Below, in pieces: positions 1 to 9,375 of a stretch of 27,577 nt of DNA; position 1 is the stretch's first letter; each line of letters starts with the position of its first letter. The notes beneath the pieces were generated by a model that worked only from the letters and a program-made list of their open reading frames with translations, did no database searches and was not told the DNA's origin. The stretch is from Chara braunii (Eukaryota > Streptophyta > Charophyceae > Charales > Characeae): the NCBI GenBank assembly GCA_003427395.1, contig BFEA01000047.1, positions 1,683,825-1,711,401 on the forward strand. Reading direction: 5' to 3'. The position numbers and the translations under genes were made by a program.

Positions 1-202
1 GAAGAGGAGGAGGAGGAGGAGGAAGAAGATGAGGAGGAGCAGGGGGGAGAAGATGAAGAAGAGGGGAAGAAGATGAAGAGGAGGAGGAGGATGAGGAGGA
101 GGGGGAGGAGGAAGAAGACGAGGAGGAGGATGAGGAGGAGGATGAGGAGGGAGAAGATGAAAAGGAGGAGAGAGAGAGAGAGAGTGAGAGAGAGAGAGAG
201 AG
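1..202. repeat. Purine-only GGA/GAA microsatellite ending in (GA)n
   Basis: The top strand is almost all A and G, as degenerate GAG/GAA triplets, and passes into a (GA)n run at about 165-202. The reading frames here encode only Arg/Lys/Glu strings, so there is no sign of a gene. The tract starts at the window edge and may be longer. Confidence 0.95.
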
Positions 203-239
203 CTGGTGGTGCCAACCGCCATTGTCGCCCGCCGCACTC

Positions 240-565
240 TGATCGCTGCCTCCCGCCGCTCCCTCCCGCCGCCGAGTGCTGGCACTGACGCTGCCGCCTC
301 CTCCTCCCTCCTTCGCCCCCTCCTCCCTCCTTCGACGTCGTCCTCGTCGACAGTCCTCCCTCCTTCGCCGTCGTCGTCCTCGTCAACAGTCCACCGCCGT
401 TGTCCATGTCGGCGGCCCTCCTCGTCACCCCTCCTCCCTCCTTCGTCAGCCCTCCTCCCCCCTTCGTCGTCGTCCGTCGTCGATTCAAAGTCCGCAGTCC
501 CCCGTCCCCCGTCGTCGTCCTCGTCGGCTCCTCCCTCCGTCGTCATCGTCGGTCGGCCGTCACGA
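240..565. repeat. Pyrimidine-rich degenerate repeat (CCTCCCTCCTTCG / CGTCGTCCTCGTC)
   Basis: The top strand is dominated by C and T, with recurrent CTCCCTCCTTCG and TCGTCGTCCTCGTC words. It has the strand asymmetry opposite to the purine block at 1-202. Three reading frames are open only because the composition avoids stops; their translations are Pro/Ser/Arg low complexity. I see no gene here. Confidence 0.85.
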
Positions 566-586
566 GCCTGCACAAGAATGGGCAGC

Positions 587-732
587 GCCGACTTCGAAAC
601 CGGCCCCGCCCGAAGTGTTTGTTTTTGGGGGGGAAGGCCTGCAGAATTCGAATTCGAAATCTGCAGAGTCTGCAGACCTTTCCCCCCAAAAAAAAACTTC
701 AGCCTGCGGGCGGGGCCGGTTTCAAAGCCGAC
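587..732. repeat. 146-bp imperfect palindrome with about 50-bp arms
   Basis: The left arm (587 to about 638) and right arm (about 677-732) are reverse complements. Both contain the identical 17-mer GAAACCGGCCCCGCCCG when read in the same sense, and the outermost 26 bases match at about 23 positions. Inner arms are TTTTTGGGGGGGAAGG against CCTTTCCCCCCAAAAA. The spacer contains a smaller CTGCAG-bounded palindrome around AATTCGAATTCGAA. It could be a foldback MITE, a hairpin RNA source or a simple inverted duplication. I did not find target-site duplications. Confidence 0.8.
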
Positions 733-1080
733 GCGACCTGTTTTCCAATTTTGGGAGGCCGGGGGGGCAGCGAACTAAACCCCCACCTCCCCTTTGTTTT
801 TTTTTTCCGACCCTATATAATTTGGTGCGCCGCACCCGGTGCAAGGCGCAGTGCGGTGCGCTGAGGTGCGCCGCAAGTATGGTTCACCGGGATGGCACAG
901 ATTTCATCAGCTCAATAAAGAGAACAAATACACGAAGACACCATTATTCTTTTTTTTTTTTTCTTTTCTTTTTTTTAACAAAAAAAACCTTTTTTTTTTC
1001 ACTTACGAAATCAGAAACCTTCGAAAATTCTAATGCTGATGATACTAATGATACCAGTGATGATGACCAAAGAATATAGC
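733..1080. other. Non-coding stretch with T and A homopolymers
   Basis: Contains a TATATAA word near 815, a CAATAAAG word near 912 and long T and A runs at about 948-1000. No coherent protein is encoded. The A/T runs may be a poly(A) tail remnant of some retroelement, but no orientation is secure. Confidence 0.5.
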
Positions 1081-2242
1081 TACTCATGCTAAGTCAGCCA
1101 TGCTGGACTCCTAATCCTGAACAACTCCAAGCCCTCCCTTACCAGGATATTGCAACTTAGGAACAAGACAAACCTATCCCCCCACTGCCATAGCTGATCT
1201 CTTCTCACTACCCAGACTAACCCCANCNCATAAGTTGTCAAGGTAGCCCCCCCTGGTTCACCATTGGCTTGCTTTCCTCCCTCAGCAAACCCCAGATCTC
1301 TCTACAAGGCCTCCCACCCCTGCCAATTGCAGGTTACAGGGCTATGCCCCAGCTCCGGCCAGCGTTGTTCTGGCATCGGCAATCCAGGAGCACAGAACAA
1401 AGCAACTTCANCAGTTATCAGTCTAGGTTNGACAATCCCTGAATTCCTANATCCTAATTAAAGANGAAGACCAGNTGCTGCNAANATTGTAAAGCAGCGG
1501 ATGGCTGGTTTTGAAGTATTGAACTGTATCGAAATTATCAGATCTTTTTTGACACATTGAGTTTATTAGATCATGAAAACGATACGCTTCCATTGGTCAC
1601 AGCTTAAACCAATCCATACCCATTGTACCTTGTTTCATGCTGCCTCCACCGAGGAAAATCCCTCGGCCCCAACATAGAACAGATCCCCTCCACTCCCTCC
1701 ACCTCATCCGCGAAGGCAACCAATCCCCTCCTAGAGGCTGCCTTTGCCCACCCCTTGTCCTTGTCTGCCCCCGCTGGGGTTGAAGGCGACCTACTCTCCA
1801 ACCCCGGCCCCAGACTCGGACAATCCCCAATCTGCCCTACTCCCAATAGGGCTACTGCCTCCCACCATGCAACACCCCTGTAGAATAAAGCTCCCCTATA
1901 ANAGACCCCTGGGTTAATTTTTCGGGGACAGCTAACTAGTAGTCTATACCCACAACTGGCCAGCCCTATCTCTCCTTCCCCTAGCTTACCCAAGGCCAGG
2001 CGGAGCCCAGGCCGATAGTCCTACCATCCTTCCCCTGGCTTGTCCCCTAACTTAGGCTAGACGGATCTCAGACCTGCTGTGGGTAACTACCGTATGTCTG
2101 TACCCTGGAGTTTCAAAAACCCCTTGCCTACCAAAGTTCCAGCCATAACCTCCGAAGTCCTATCCCCACTAAAGCGTCTGCAAAATTCAATGTTCAAAAT
2201 CCCCAATTAGGAAAAAAAAAATCTCATGAAAAAACGAAATAA
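1081..2242 (+). other. Probable degraded 5' part of a LINE (ORF1 region debris)
   Basis: There is no long ORF. Short coding-like stretches occur in frame with each other, for example around 1674-1883 (Pro/Ser-rich) and 2094-2210 (MSVPWSFKNPLP...), separated by stops and frame changes. Isolated Ns between about 1226 and 1485 and at 1902 mark ambiguous bases. The position just upstream of ORF1/ORF2 pieces suggests the decayed front of the LINE. This is inference from position and composition, not family recognition. The true 5' end is not visible. Confidence 0.35.
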
Positions 2243-2491
2243 AGAAAATTCACCTTACCCCAATCAGGGGGAACAGGCAAGGCAAAACCTAGTGGTGAAA
2301 TTACTAAACAATCCCAACATGAAAATGTTATGTCTGAAATTACTACTACAAATAGTAGTAATCCAGAAGTAAGTAATCAAGAAGTAGGTAATCGGGATAT
2401 AGGTAATCAAGATATAGGTAATATAGATGTAGGTAATCAAGATATAGCTGATCAGGATGTAATTATTAATGACTGTTGGATAATTGAGTAG
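2243..2491 (+). pseudogene. LINE ORF1 fragment with pentapeptide repeats
   Basis: An 82-codon open stretch with no ATG at its front (it follows a TAA). The first part is Lys/Gly/Ser-rich. The second is a run of degenerate pentapeptides of the form (S/G)-N-Q-(D/E)-(I/V), encoded by the 15-bp tandem repeat at 2357-2461. It ends at a TAG just before a second coding-like stretch in another frame (2527-2865). I read it as part of a broken LINE ORF1, because an endonuclease/RT ORF follows about 400 bases downstream on the same strand. No RNA-binding motif such as a CCHC knuckle is visible, so assignment to ORF1 rests on position. Confidence 0.4.
2357..2461 (+). repeat. Seven tandem copies of a 15-bp unit (consensus GGTAATCAAGATATA)
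   Basis: Seven consecutive 15-mers start at 2357, 2372, 2387, 2402, 2417, 2432 and 2447. They vary at a few positions, mainly AAG/AGG, GAT/GAA and ATA/GTA. The period is a multiple of three, so the reading frame is kept and the product is a pentapeptide repeat. Confidence 0.92.
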
Positions 2492-2526
2492 CCGAAAACG
2501 GCACCCTGAGACTAAAAGGTTTTCAG

Positions 2527-2865
2527 ATGATATTAATATTGGACAACCTGGCCTTCCGCAAACAGGATATCTCCAAGCTGACTCAGGGCCTCCTCCCAGG
2601 GGGCGCCACTGCGGCTTTGGTGGTCTCCCGCGGCCAAGACAGGCTGGGCGTCAGAGACTCAAATACGGAAGGGCTGCGCTGGTTAAATAAGAAGGCCCTC
2701 TCAGATCTCCAGATCTTAAAAATAAAAACCGACGACCTCTGGTCTGCATTAGAGACAGAGACCTTCCTCGTCAACATTCTCAGGAGGGGAATACTGCAAA
2801 AAGGGAGCATTTTGGACACAGCGAAGTGGATGCCTCTATTAAAAAAAAAAAGAAAAAAAAGATAA
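2527..2865 (+). pseudogene. Second LINE ORF1-like fragment, Lys-rich C-terminus
   Basis: A 112-codon ORF from an ATG, in a different frame from the pentapeptide-repeat fragment and from ORF2. The translation has ordinary globular composition (leucine-rich, charged, phrases such as LSDLQILKIKTDDLW) and ends in a basic KKKRKKR tail. That tail comes from an A-run at about 2838-2862, a likely slippage or frameshift site. It lies 38 bases before ORF2 on the same strand, so it is most simply the C-terminal part of a LINE ORF1 product. I do not recognise a named domain. Confidence 0.4.
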
Positions 2866-2903
2866 AAGATCCTGACTACTCAACGACACACAAATAATAG
2901 AAG

Positions 2904-3833
2904 ATGAATGTGGTTGACGCGCTTTATGGCAGGGACAAAGTCTGGAGGCTCTGCAAACGACAAGCGGACCTCGACTTGCGTTCACTAAACGTGAACAGTC
3001 TGGCCTCAGCCAAAGTCTCCAAAAGACAGGCCATAATGGACCAATTCAGAGGAATAGAAGGCATACTTTGGTCGGACGTCATATGCTTGCAGGAAACCCA
3101 TCTAATGGACACCCCCGACCATAACCACACACACAAAGAGATCTGGCCACACCAGGCGTACCGTGCGCACGCCCCGCGTCCTGGTAGTTGCGGAGTCGCA
3201 ATTTGGATCCCCCCGGGGTCCAAAGTAGAGATGGTCGTTTGGGCAGCAGATCATGATGAAGGAAGATGGGTCTACCTACTGGCGATGCTGGAAATTGAAG
3301 TGGTGACTATTCTGAACATATACGCCCCCAATGACCCGCAAACAAGACAAATCTTCATAGAATCCTTGAAAGACAAGTTGTCGGTGGGCATCCCTACGAT
3401 TCTAGTGGGGGATTTCAACGCCGCACCGGACAGGTGGTTCGATAGATGGAAGGCCCCGTCCCCCTGCCCGGTCTATATGGAGCAAGACGAGAGCATGATT
3501 GTTGAGCTCTCTCAATCCCTGAATCTCTTTGACACATTCCGGCGGACCCATCCGACTACGCGCCGTTTCACGCGCTACCAAAAAAGTGCAGCGAATAGTG
3601 TCTCGAAGTCATGCATAGATCTCATCCTGTCCTCAGAGGACCTGCAAGGGGGTCTACAAGCAGTAGAGATATTCCCCAGGAGCCCCCACCCGGGCTTAGA
3701 CCATGCAATGTGCGTGGCCATCTTTTCATTCAAGAAGAAACCTGATCAAGGAAGGGGTTTCTACAAGCTCTACACATCCCTCCTATCTCTCGATCGTTTC
3801 ATAATCTATCTCAAGGAAGTGTGGTCCTTTTAG
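2904..3833 (+). pseudogene. LINE ORF2, endonuclease part (AP-like EEP domain)
   Basis: ORF2 starts at ATG 2904, directly after an in-frame TAG and AAG. The domain nicks target DNA to prime reverse transcription. Family residues appear in order: Asn in LNVNSL (about residue 30), Glu in LQETH (about 62), the IYAPND motif (about 139), Asp and Asn in LVGDFNAAPD (about 170) and Asp-His in GLDHAMC (about 270). All usual catalytic positions of this fold are therefore present. The frame ends at a TAG at 3831-3833 but is open again immediately, in the same frame, into the RT part. The stop therefore looks like a point mutation in one long ORF2 rather than a natural terminus. Confidence 0.9.
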
Positions 3834-5376
3834 AAAACGCAGAGGGACCACATCAGCGACGACATACTGTGGTTCAACAACGGCCTAGCTTTCCTAGGCC
3901 GTAAGTGCAACAAATACTCGAAGCAGCTTGCAGCACGCCGACGTGCCGAGGAACTAAGCCTTCAACATCAATTACAACAATTACAATTACGGGAGGACGA
4001 ACCGCTAGATCCAATCCAGCAAAGGGAGTTGAGTGAAACTATTCAAACCTTAGAGGGTCAACTCATGAGCTATACGGAACACAGGTGGCAAGGAGCAAGG
4101 ATCCGGGGCAAACTCTCCAAGCATAACATCGAGGGAGCAACGGATGCAAGATTCTTCGCAATGGCCAAGGCCAGAACAGGGCGTGCAATAATCGCGGCCC
4201 TGGAGGACCCGAAATGCCACCTTGGTCCCTTCCACACATCCATGGCTGCATGCACGAAAATAGCGAGAGATTTTTACCAAGACCTCTTCACCTCAGAATG
4301 TCGGAATCAGGAGAGAGAAAAACGCGCGGAGGAAATTAATGCTTTTCTGCGCCCACTAACCAGAACCCTTAGAGACCAACAGAAGGAGACCCTAGACACA
4401 CCCATATCGAAGGAGGAGATATGGGAGGCATTGAAGCAAATGGAAGAAGAAAAAACCCCAGGCTTGGACGGGCTACCAAAAGAATTTTGGGAAGCCATGT
4501 GGACTAGCATCTCCCAAGACCTCATGGACTATTATCACGCGGTTTGGAACACGGGATAGATAGGCGAAATAGTGGGGCAAGGAGTGCTGACGCTTCTTTA
4601 CAAAAAAGGGGAAAAGACTAACATCAGGAACTATAGGCCTATTACCCTTCTTACCGTGGTTTACAAACTGCTAGCCAAGGCACTGGCCAATCGCATGACA
4701 CCAGTGATGAGGAACATTATCCATCCGGACCAAACTGGCTTTATCAAAGACAGAATTATTCAGGATAACATCTTCCTGGTTAACGAGATGATCAAACTAT
4801 CACGACAATCCAAAAACAACGCGGCAATCATCTTCATCGACTTTGAGAAAGCTTACGATCATGTGGATTGGTTCTTCCTTGATAAATGTCTAGGCAAACT
4901 AAATTTTGATCAAAATTTCAGACGCTGGATCGAGATTCTTCATGGAAATGCGACAACTAGGGTCATGGTAAATGGCAACCTGGCCCCCCCCATTAGCCTC
5001 CAGAGGTCAGTCAGACAAGGCGACCCCGTAGCGCCCTACCTCTTCGTCATCGTTATGGAGGCACTGACTGCCAATCTAAGGACCCATAAAGAACTTAAGA
5101 GAATCCAAGTAACATCAATACCCAAAGAGGCAATCCCGGTGTGCTCGTTGTTTGCTGACGATCTAACCCTGATGATGGATGTTTCCAAAGAAGCAATGGA
5201 GGAGGTGCATCGCTTGATGGATCGCTTCTGCACACTGCCGAACATGAGAGTCAACTGGGGAAACAAAACCCTGAGATGGTGGATATACCACGAAGGTGTG
5301 AGACCCCCGAAACAACCCAAAATTAACTGGCTCCCCAAAGAGAGCCCTATCAGTGTGCTAGGCATCTCCATGACCA
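3834..5376 (+). pseudogene. LINE ORF2, reverse transcriptase part, truncated
   Basis: Continues the endonuclease frame. A Gln/Leu-rich linker (about 3900-4080) is followed by PGLDGLPKEFWE (about 4460), NYRPITLL (4629), the catalytic strand FIDFEKAYD (about 4834), the RQGDPVAPYLF motif (about 5013) and the FADD box (about 5152), with LGISM near the end. FADD is a variant of the usual YADD with both aspartates kept. A TAG at 4557-4559 interrupts the frame. The RT thumb and C-terminal region are lost because the ORF enters LTR sequence at 5377. The codons after that, up to the stop near 5447, are a chimeric tail. Confidence 0.92.
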
Positions 5377-6305
5377 TATCGGGCGCATCGGTTCGGCACC
5401 GCAAGCGGCAGCGCGGGACCCTCTCGGCCGCGTCACGCAGGAGTTGAACCAACCTTGTCACAAACACACAAATGGAGCTTCCTTAGGCCGCTCCGACTGA
5501 GTGCGCCAGCCATACCTCTCGCGAGCCCCTACAACAGGATAGGGCCTACGGGAGGCACAACTTACCTCCACCTTACGGGAGTTGTCACCTCCCTTCGGTG
5601 GGCGTATCTCCGCCGAGTTAAAGCTGATCAGTTGCAATTGCAGAGGTGGACCAACTGAGGGCGTTTCTCGTTCGCTGTAGCATAGGGGGTACACGCGGTA
5701 ATACGCCTATCGGACCTGCACGCGAACCGACATCTTGGGGGGCTGAGGTCCCAAGCGCGACTCGTAGTCGGTCAACTAGGACACATCCCACACACCACGC
5801 GCACACGGCTTTACGAACACAAAAAAAATCACACACACGCACACGTACGAAACGATACAACACAAACAACGCGACAACACTACTAGTCCCTTAGTAGCCA
5901 TCCCATAACTTTCCGACGCGGAAATCGGATAGGCGCCGCGAGCGCGACTTAGTATGAACCGCGCGGGCACAGGACTAACTCATATCGACTCGCAATGCAA
6001 ACGTACGCAAGCAGTCGCAATGATGGCGTACTATGTAGTGCCCATAATCACGCGGTCCTCGTTAATCTCGAGGGTCGCATTCGACACTCAAGTGTCGGCT
6101 GACACGCGCCTTGAGGGTTAATCTCTCGACGCTGGATAACCGCCATGCGCGGTTGAAGACCACACACCCTCTCCTGCACCCTATGCAGAGTGGGTGGGTG
6201 ATGGTCGTTCCTTACTGCCCTTGGGATAAGTCCTACCCCAGGCCTGGGCGGCAGTCAAGGGGTTTGACTTTGACGGCTGCCACGGACTACAACGTCAAAC
6301 TATAA
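5377..6305 (-). other. LTR 3'-terminal (U5-side) module, left copy
   Basis: The best-conserved part of the arm. Long shared runs with the reverse complement of about 16560-17475 include CACACAAATGGAGCTTCCTT, CTCGCGAGCCCCTAC and ACACTCAAGTGTC. Reading frames look similar in both copies, but the DNA itself is nearly as conserved, so I do not call a gene. Relative to the right copy there are only small indels, for example about 20 bases near 5620. Confidence 0.8.
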
Positions 6306-7082
6306 AAATCAATAAGCAAAATCAATCAATAGAATAAACAAGCACCCCATCACTCATATATCAGTTCATAACTCGAGATAACGATAAAAGGACGGGGAAA
6401 CATAAACCCATCAGGTTTGCAGATAGTGCGACACATGGTTGTCATTCTCACTACCTTCAAAGTATGCCTAATCTACCAAGCTCCAAAATACTAACATGCA
6501 TAAAACACAGGCACACACAATAGCCACATTGCCATACACCAATGTGGTCAACTTTACTTTTCCCTGTAACTCACACCACGCCTCACACACTCAAGCCCCA
6601 GTCATAGTTAAATTTTCCATAAATCTCATAAGTCCTTTATAATGACCATTAAAAGTAGTCCAGTTAAAACCTTCAAAGAAACATATCAAGTACTAAGGCT
6701 AAGGCAATCAAGTTGAGGTACAGGTATGAGCAAAGTTGTGTCGTGAGCCGACAAGTCGACGATCAACCAACCGACCTGTTATCAGTGATAACAGAAGATG
6801 GTCCTCGTGAGATCAAGCTGAGACTAGTCTCAAGCCTGAGTCAAACGGTCAAAAGGACCTGTAACACAAGACAGGCCAATGCCCCAGGCTAAAACCATAA
6901 GCCCCTAGTGAATAATCTCCATACCACAACTTCTTTCAAAGCTCCTCCTAGTAGATAAGCCTAAGTCTACCTCTAAGTCAGCGCCCAAAGAAAGGTAGAC
7001 TCATGGCATAATCTCCCTTATCCAGGGTGGATTACCAGAATCGCCACCTGTCGAAATATAATCCAACTTCTTTAGACTAAGA

Positions 7083-7640
7083 AAATTTCGGCAGCGCTTC
7101 CCGTAGGAAAAGTGTCTTTCCATAATTTATATAAGCTCAAATATGAAAGCAAAAATAATCTCTAACTCAAGAAAGTCAAATTTTGTGTAACTCTCTGAAC
7201 TAGTAAAAATTTGGACAACACTCCTTTTAGAAAAGGAGACTTCCCAAATTTATACTATCTCAGATTTGAACTTGGAATAACTCGAGTTCCTGTCAAGACA
7301 AAATTTGACAACTCCTTAGATTTGTAGAAATTTCGGCAGCACTCCCTCTAGAAAAGTGTTATTCCAAAATTTATACAAGGTTAAGTTCAAAATTTGAGAA
7401 TAACTTTGACTCCTCAAAGTCCAATTTTGTCTAACTCTCTGAATTAGCAAAAATTTGGGCAACACTCCCTTTAGAAAAAGAGACTTTCCAAGTTTTTACT
7501 AAGCCAGATATAAAGAAAAGCTAAGTTGGACTTTGACAAGTCAAAAGTTGACTAACTCCTTGGATTTGCAGAAATTTCGGCAGCGCTTCCCGTAGAGAAA
7601 GTAACTTACCAAAATTTATACAAAGCTAAGTATAACAAAA
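7083..7640 (-). repeat. Five tandem units of about 121 bp, left LTR arm
   Basis: Each unit begins with an AAATTT(C/G)G(G/A)CA(G/A)C word, at about 7083, 7207, 7329, 7450 and 7571, giving spacings of 121-124 bases. Units alternate between a CGGCAGCGC/CGGCAGCAC type and a GG(A/G)CAACAC type, followed by a GGAAAAG...CTTTCC-like segment. The right arm has only three units (about 14655-14970). Confidence 0.85.
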
Positions 7641-7911
7641 GATCCCAGAAAATGCGAGAATTGATCTAAGTAATAAAAAATTAGCTCAGAAAATGCAGAA
7701 ACTGAAGCTAACTTCTATCGCTCTAGCACGTGGCGAGCCTCTAAAGCAGCTACCTGTCAAACTCAAACTCAGACCAAGTAGTAGCCTGACTCAGTCTCAT
7801 GCAGGTCAAACCACAAAGGTAAGTACTCTCGCCATCCCAGTCAAATTCAACAGACAATAGTTCATAGTCTTTCAATGATTTAACCCTTTATGCCCTGCTT
7901 ACATAGGGCAT

Positions 7912-8735
7912 TGGGACTGGCCATTCGTCTTAGAAACAATGCCAACCCTCTGCCTTAGGTATACATGAACAGGTTGCATAACTACTTTTCTCTTCATTGG
8001 GCATATGACTAAGCCATTCATCTTCGAAACCATGCTTAGTCGCCCTGAACTGTATAAATAGCCAAGTTATATATACCTTTCTGCACCTTAGTCTTCAGAA
8101 AGAGGGCGTAGGGCTGCGCCATTCAAGAAACAATGCCCAGCCTGCCTAGGTTACCTTTAGTTATAACTCTTGATTATACTCTTTTCACTTGTGATAGGGC
8201 TATAGTCAGACCATTCATCTTAGAAACAATGCCTGACTAGCCTTGTTCGTATATAAGTACATATATATACCACATTATAGAGAATCATATTCCTTCGTTC
8301 TCATTATGGTCCTGAGGCCTCAGACTTAGACCATTCATCTTAGAAACTATTTCTAATCCTCTGGCCTAAGCCTCCCTCGGAATAAAACAATCAAAAAGAG
8401 TTGAGTCATTCATCTTAGAAACAATGCTGAACCCCTTTTTCTCAGCACATAGAAAAAACAGAGTACCCTGGGTCAAAACCCAGAGACTGTTCAGAAACCA
8501 CCCAAAATAAACAGTGACCAGACCATTCATCTTAGAAACAATGTCTGCCCCTTAAAGTCAAGCAAACAGTACCCCTCAGAAATAAGCAGCCAGACCATTC
8601 ATCTTAGAAACAATGCCTGACACGGTTAAGGTAACACAGCACCAAGCCATTCGTCTTGGAAACAATGCTTGGCTCTTCAGAAAATAGAACAAAACACAGC
8701 AGTCAGACCATTCATCTTAGAAACAATGTCAAACC
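7912..8735 (-). repeat. Array of ten stem-loops with invariant-type loop, left LTR arm
   Basis: Ten copies of a core close to CCATTCATCTTAGAAACAAT lie at about 7920, 8015, 8120, 8212, 8330, 8407, 8522, 8593, 8648 and 8708. Each is flanked by short sequences complementary to each other but different between copies. Examples are GACTAAGC/GCTTAGTC (8007-8041) and CCAAGC/GCTTGG (8642-8672). Some copies have one or two mismatches, and the copies at 8402 and 8701 are weak. Read in LTR sense, the apical loop is TAAGAT in nearly all copies. One copy, near 8120, lacks part of the loop. Confidence 0.88.
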
Positions 8736-9375
8736 CTATAAGACCCGTTCAATCGCAAGCAAAATTGCCTTTCTCCCAGCCTTCCCCCTGATGGAACCCC
8801 TTGTGACAATCTGCTTTCAGACAATCAAAGAAACTGAAGCTGCCATTATACATGCATATATTTAGTTAGTCTGATTTGTGTTCTGAAAGTCAATCCAAAA
8901 GTCAAAGTAGGTGTTGCATGCAGCCCAATCAACCAATACATGAGGAGGTGTATAGGTAGGGGTTATACTAGGTTTATAAGGAAGAGCAAAGGTTACCTCT
9001 AAATTCCCTGCCTCTATAACTCCTCCTGAGTTCCGGCAGAGCTCCCGCAATCGGTGGGATGGCTCCCCACGGAGTCTTGATGCGGTCCTACGGGTTGCAA
9101 TCCACCTATCGCCTTCCTCTCGTAACCAAATAGACCAGACTTAGAATGAGAAGGGAAGATAGAGAGGTATTTGAGTCTCTCAGATCCAAGAGAGGTGCAC
9201 TCAGACTCGCAGGAGAAGGCCTTAATATCTTTCTGCGCCTGAGGGCCCCGCAATGATGGCCAAGTACGAACCGCTTGGTCAAACTTCAGTCAAACTGTCG
9301 ACGTCAACCCCCTGGCGACCCCTCAACTCGCACCACCACCCCTCGTCGCAGTTCAATCACTCTCCTACAAGGGTA
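8736..9375 (-). other. Conserved distal LTR block, left arm
   Basis: Matches the reverse complement of about 12900-13400. Shared words include GGAAGGC, GGTTGCAATCC/GGGTTGCAATCC, CCGCAAT and GGGGCCCTCAGGCGC read in LTR sense. Similarity becomes patchy after about 9340 and I cannot follow it past about 9375. No ORF of note. Confidence 0.65.

Larger units (their letters stand above)
2243..5376 (+). mobile_element. Decayed non-LTR retrotransposon (LINE, L1-like ORF2), 3' end missing
   Basis: ORF1-like pieces are followed by a single-frame ORF2 with AP-like endonuclease then reverse transcriptase, the order of L1-type LINEs. The 5' limit is uncertain and may reach about 1080. The 3' limit is sharp: at 5376 the RT frame runs into sequence that is the reverse complement of a Gypsy LTR end. 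The rest of ORF2, the 3' UTR and the poly(A) tail were not found on the other side of that insertion, so the LINE is truncated or its remainder is displaced. Confidence 0.85.
5377..9375 (-). mobile_element. Inverted LTR copy (about 4 kb), left arm
   Basis: Read on the minus strand, this arm matches the right arm (about 12890-17475) block by block in the same order: terminal module, 121-bp repeats, hairpin array, then a conserved distal block. Its low-coordinate edge aligns to within a base or two with the right-arm LTR end that precedes the primer-binding site. The expected terminal TG reads TA here (TATCGGGCGCATCGG). It could be a solo LTR or the 3' LTR of a minus-strand element. No RT/gag sequence on the minus strand was seen beyond it. 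The high-coordinate limit is where I lose alignment, so it is approximate. Confidence 0.72.

Noticed and set aside
206-1079. Three overlapping plus-strand ORFs of 154-267 codons
   Set aside because: They are Ser/Pro/Arg low complexity produced by the pyrimidine repeat, overlap each other in all frames and cross the palindrome and T-runs.
3831-4559. Programmed TAG readthrough or an altered genetic code in the LINE
   Set aside because: Only two TAGs, no readthrough context, and the neighbouring Gypsy element uses normal stops and carries TGA and TAA lesions too. Simple decay is enough.
7912-8735. Integron attC-like recombination sites, because the stems vary and the loop is fixed
   Set aside because: No core GTT/AAC recombination triplets in a consistent position, no integrase of that type and no gene cassettes; the resemblance is only in fold logic.
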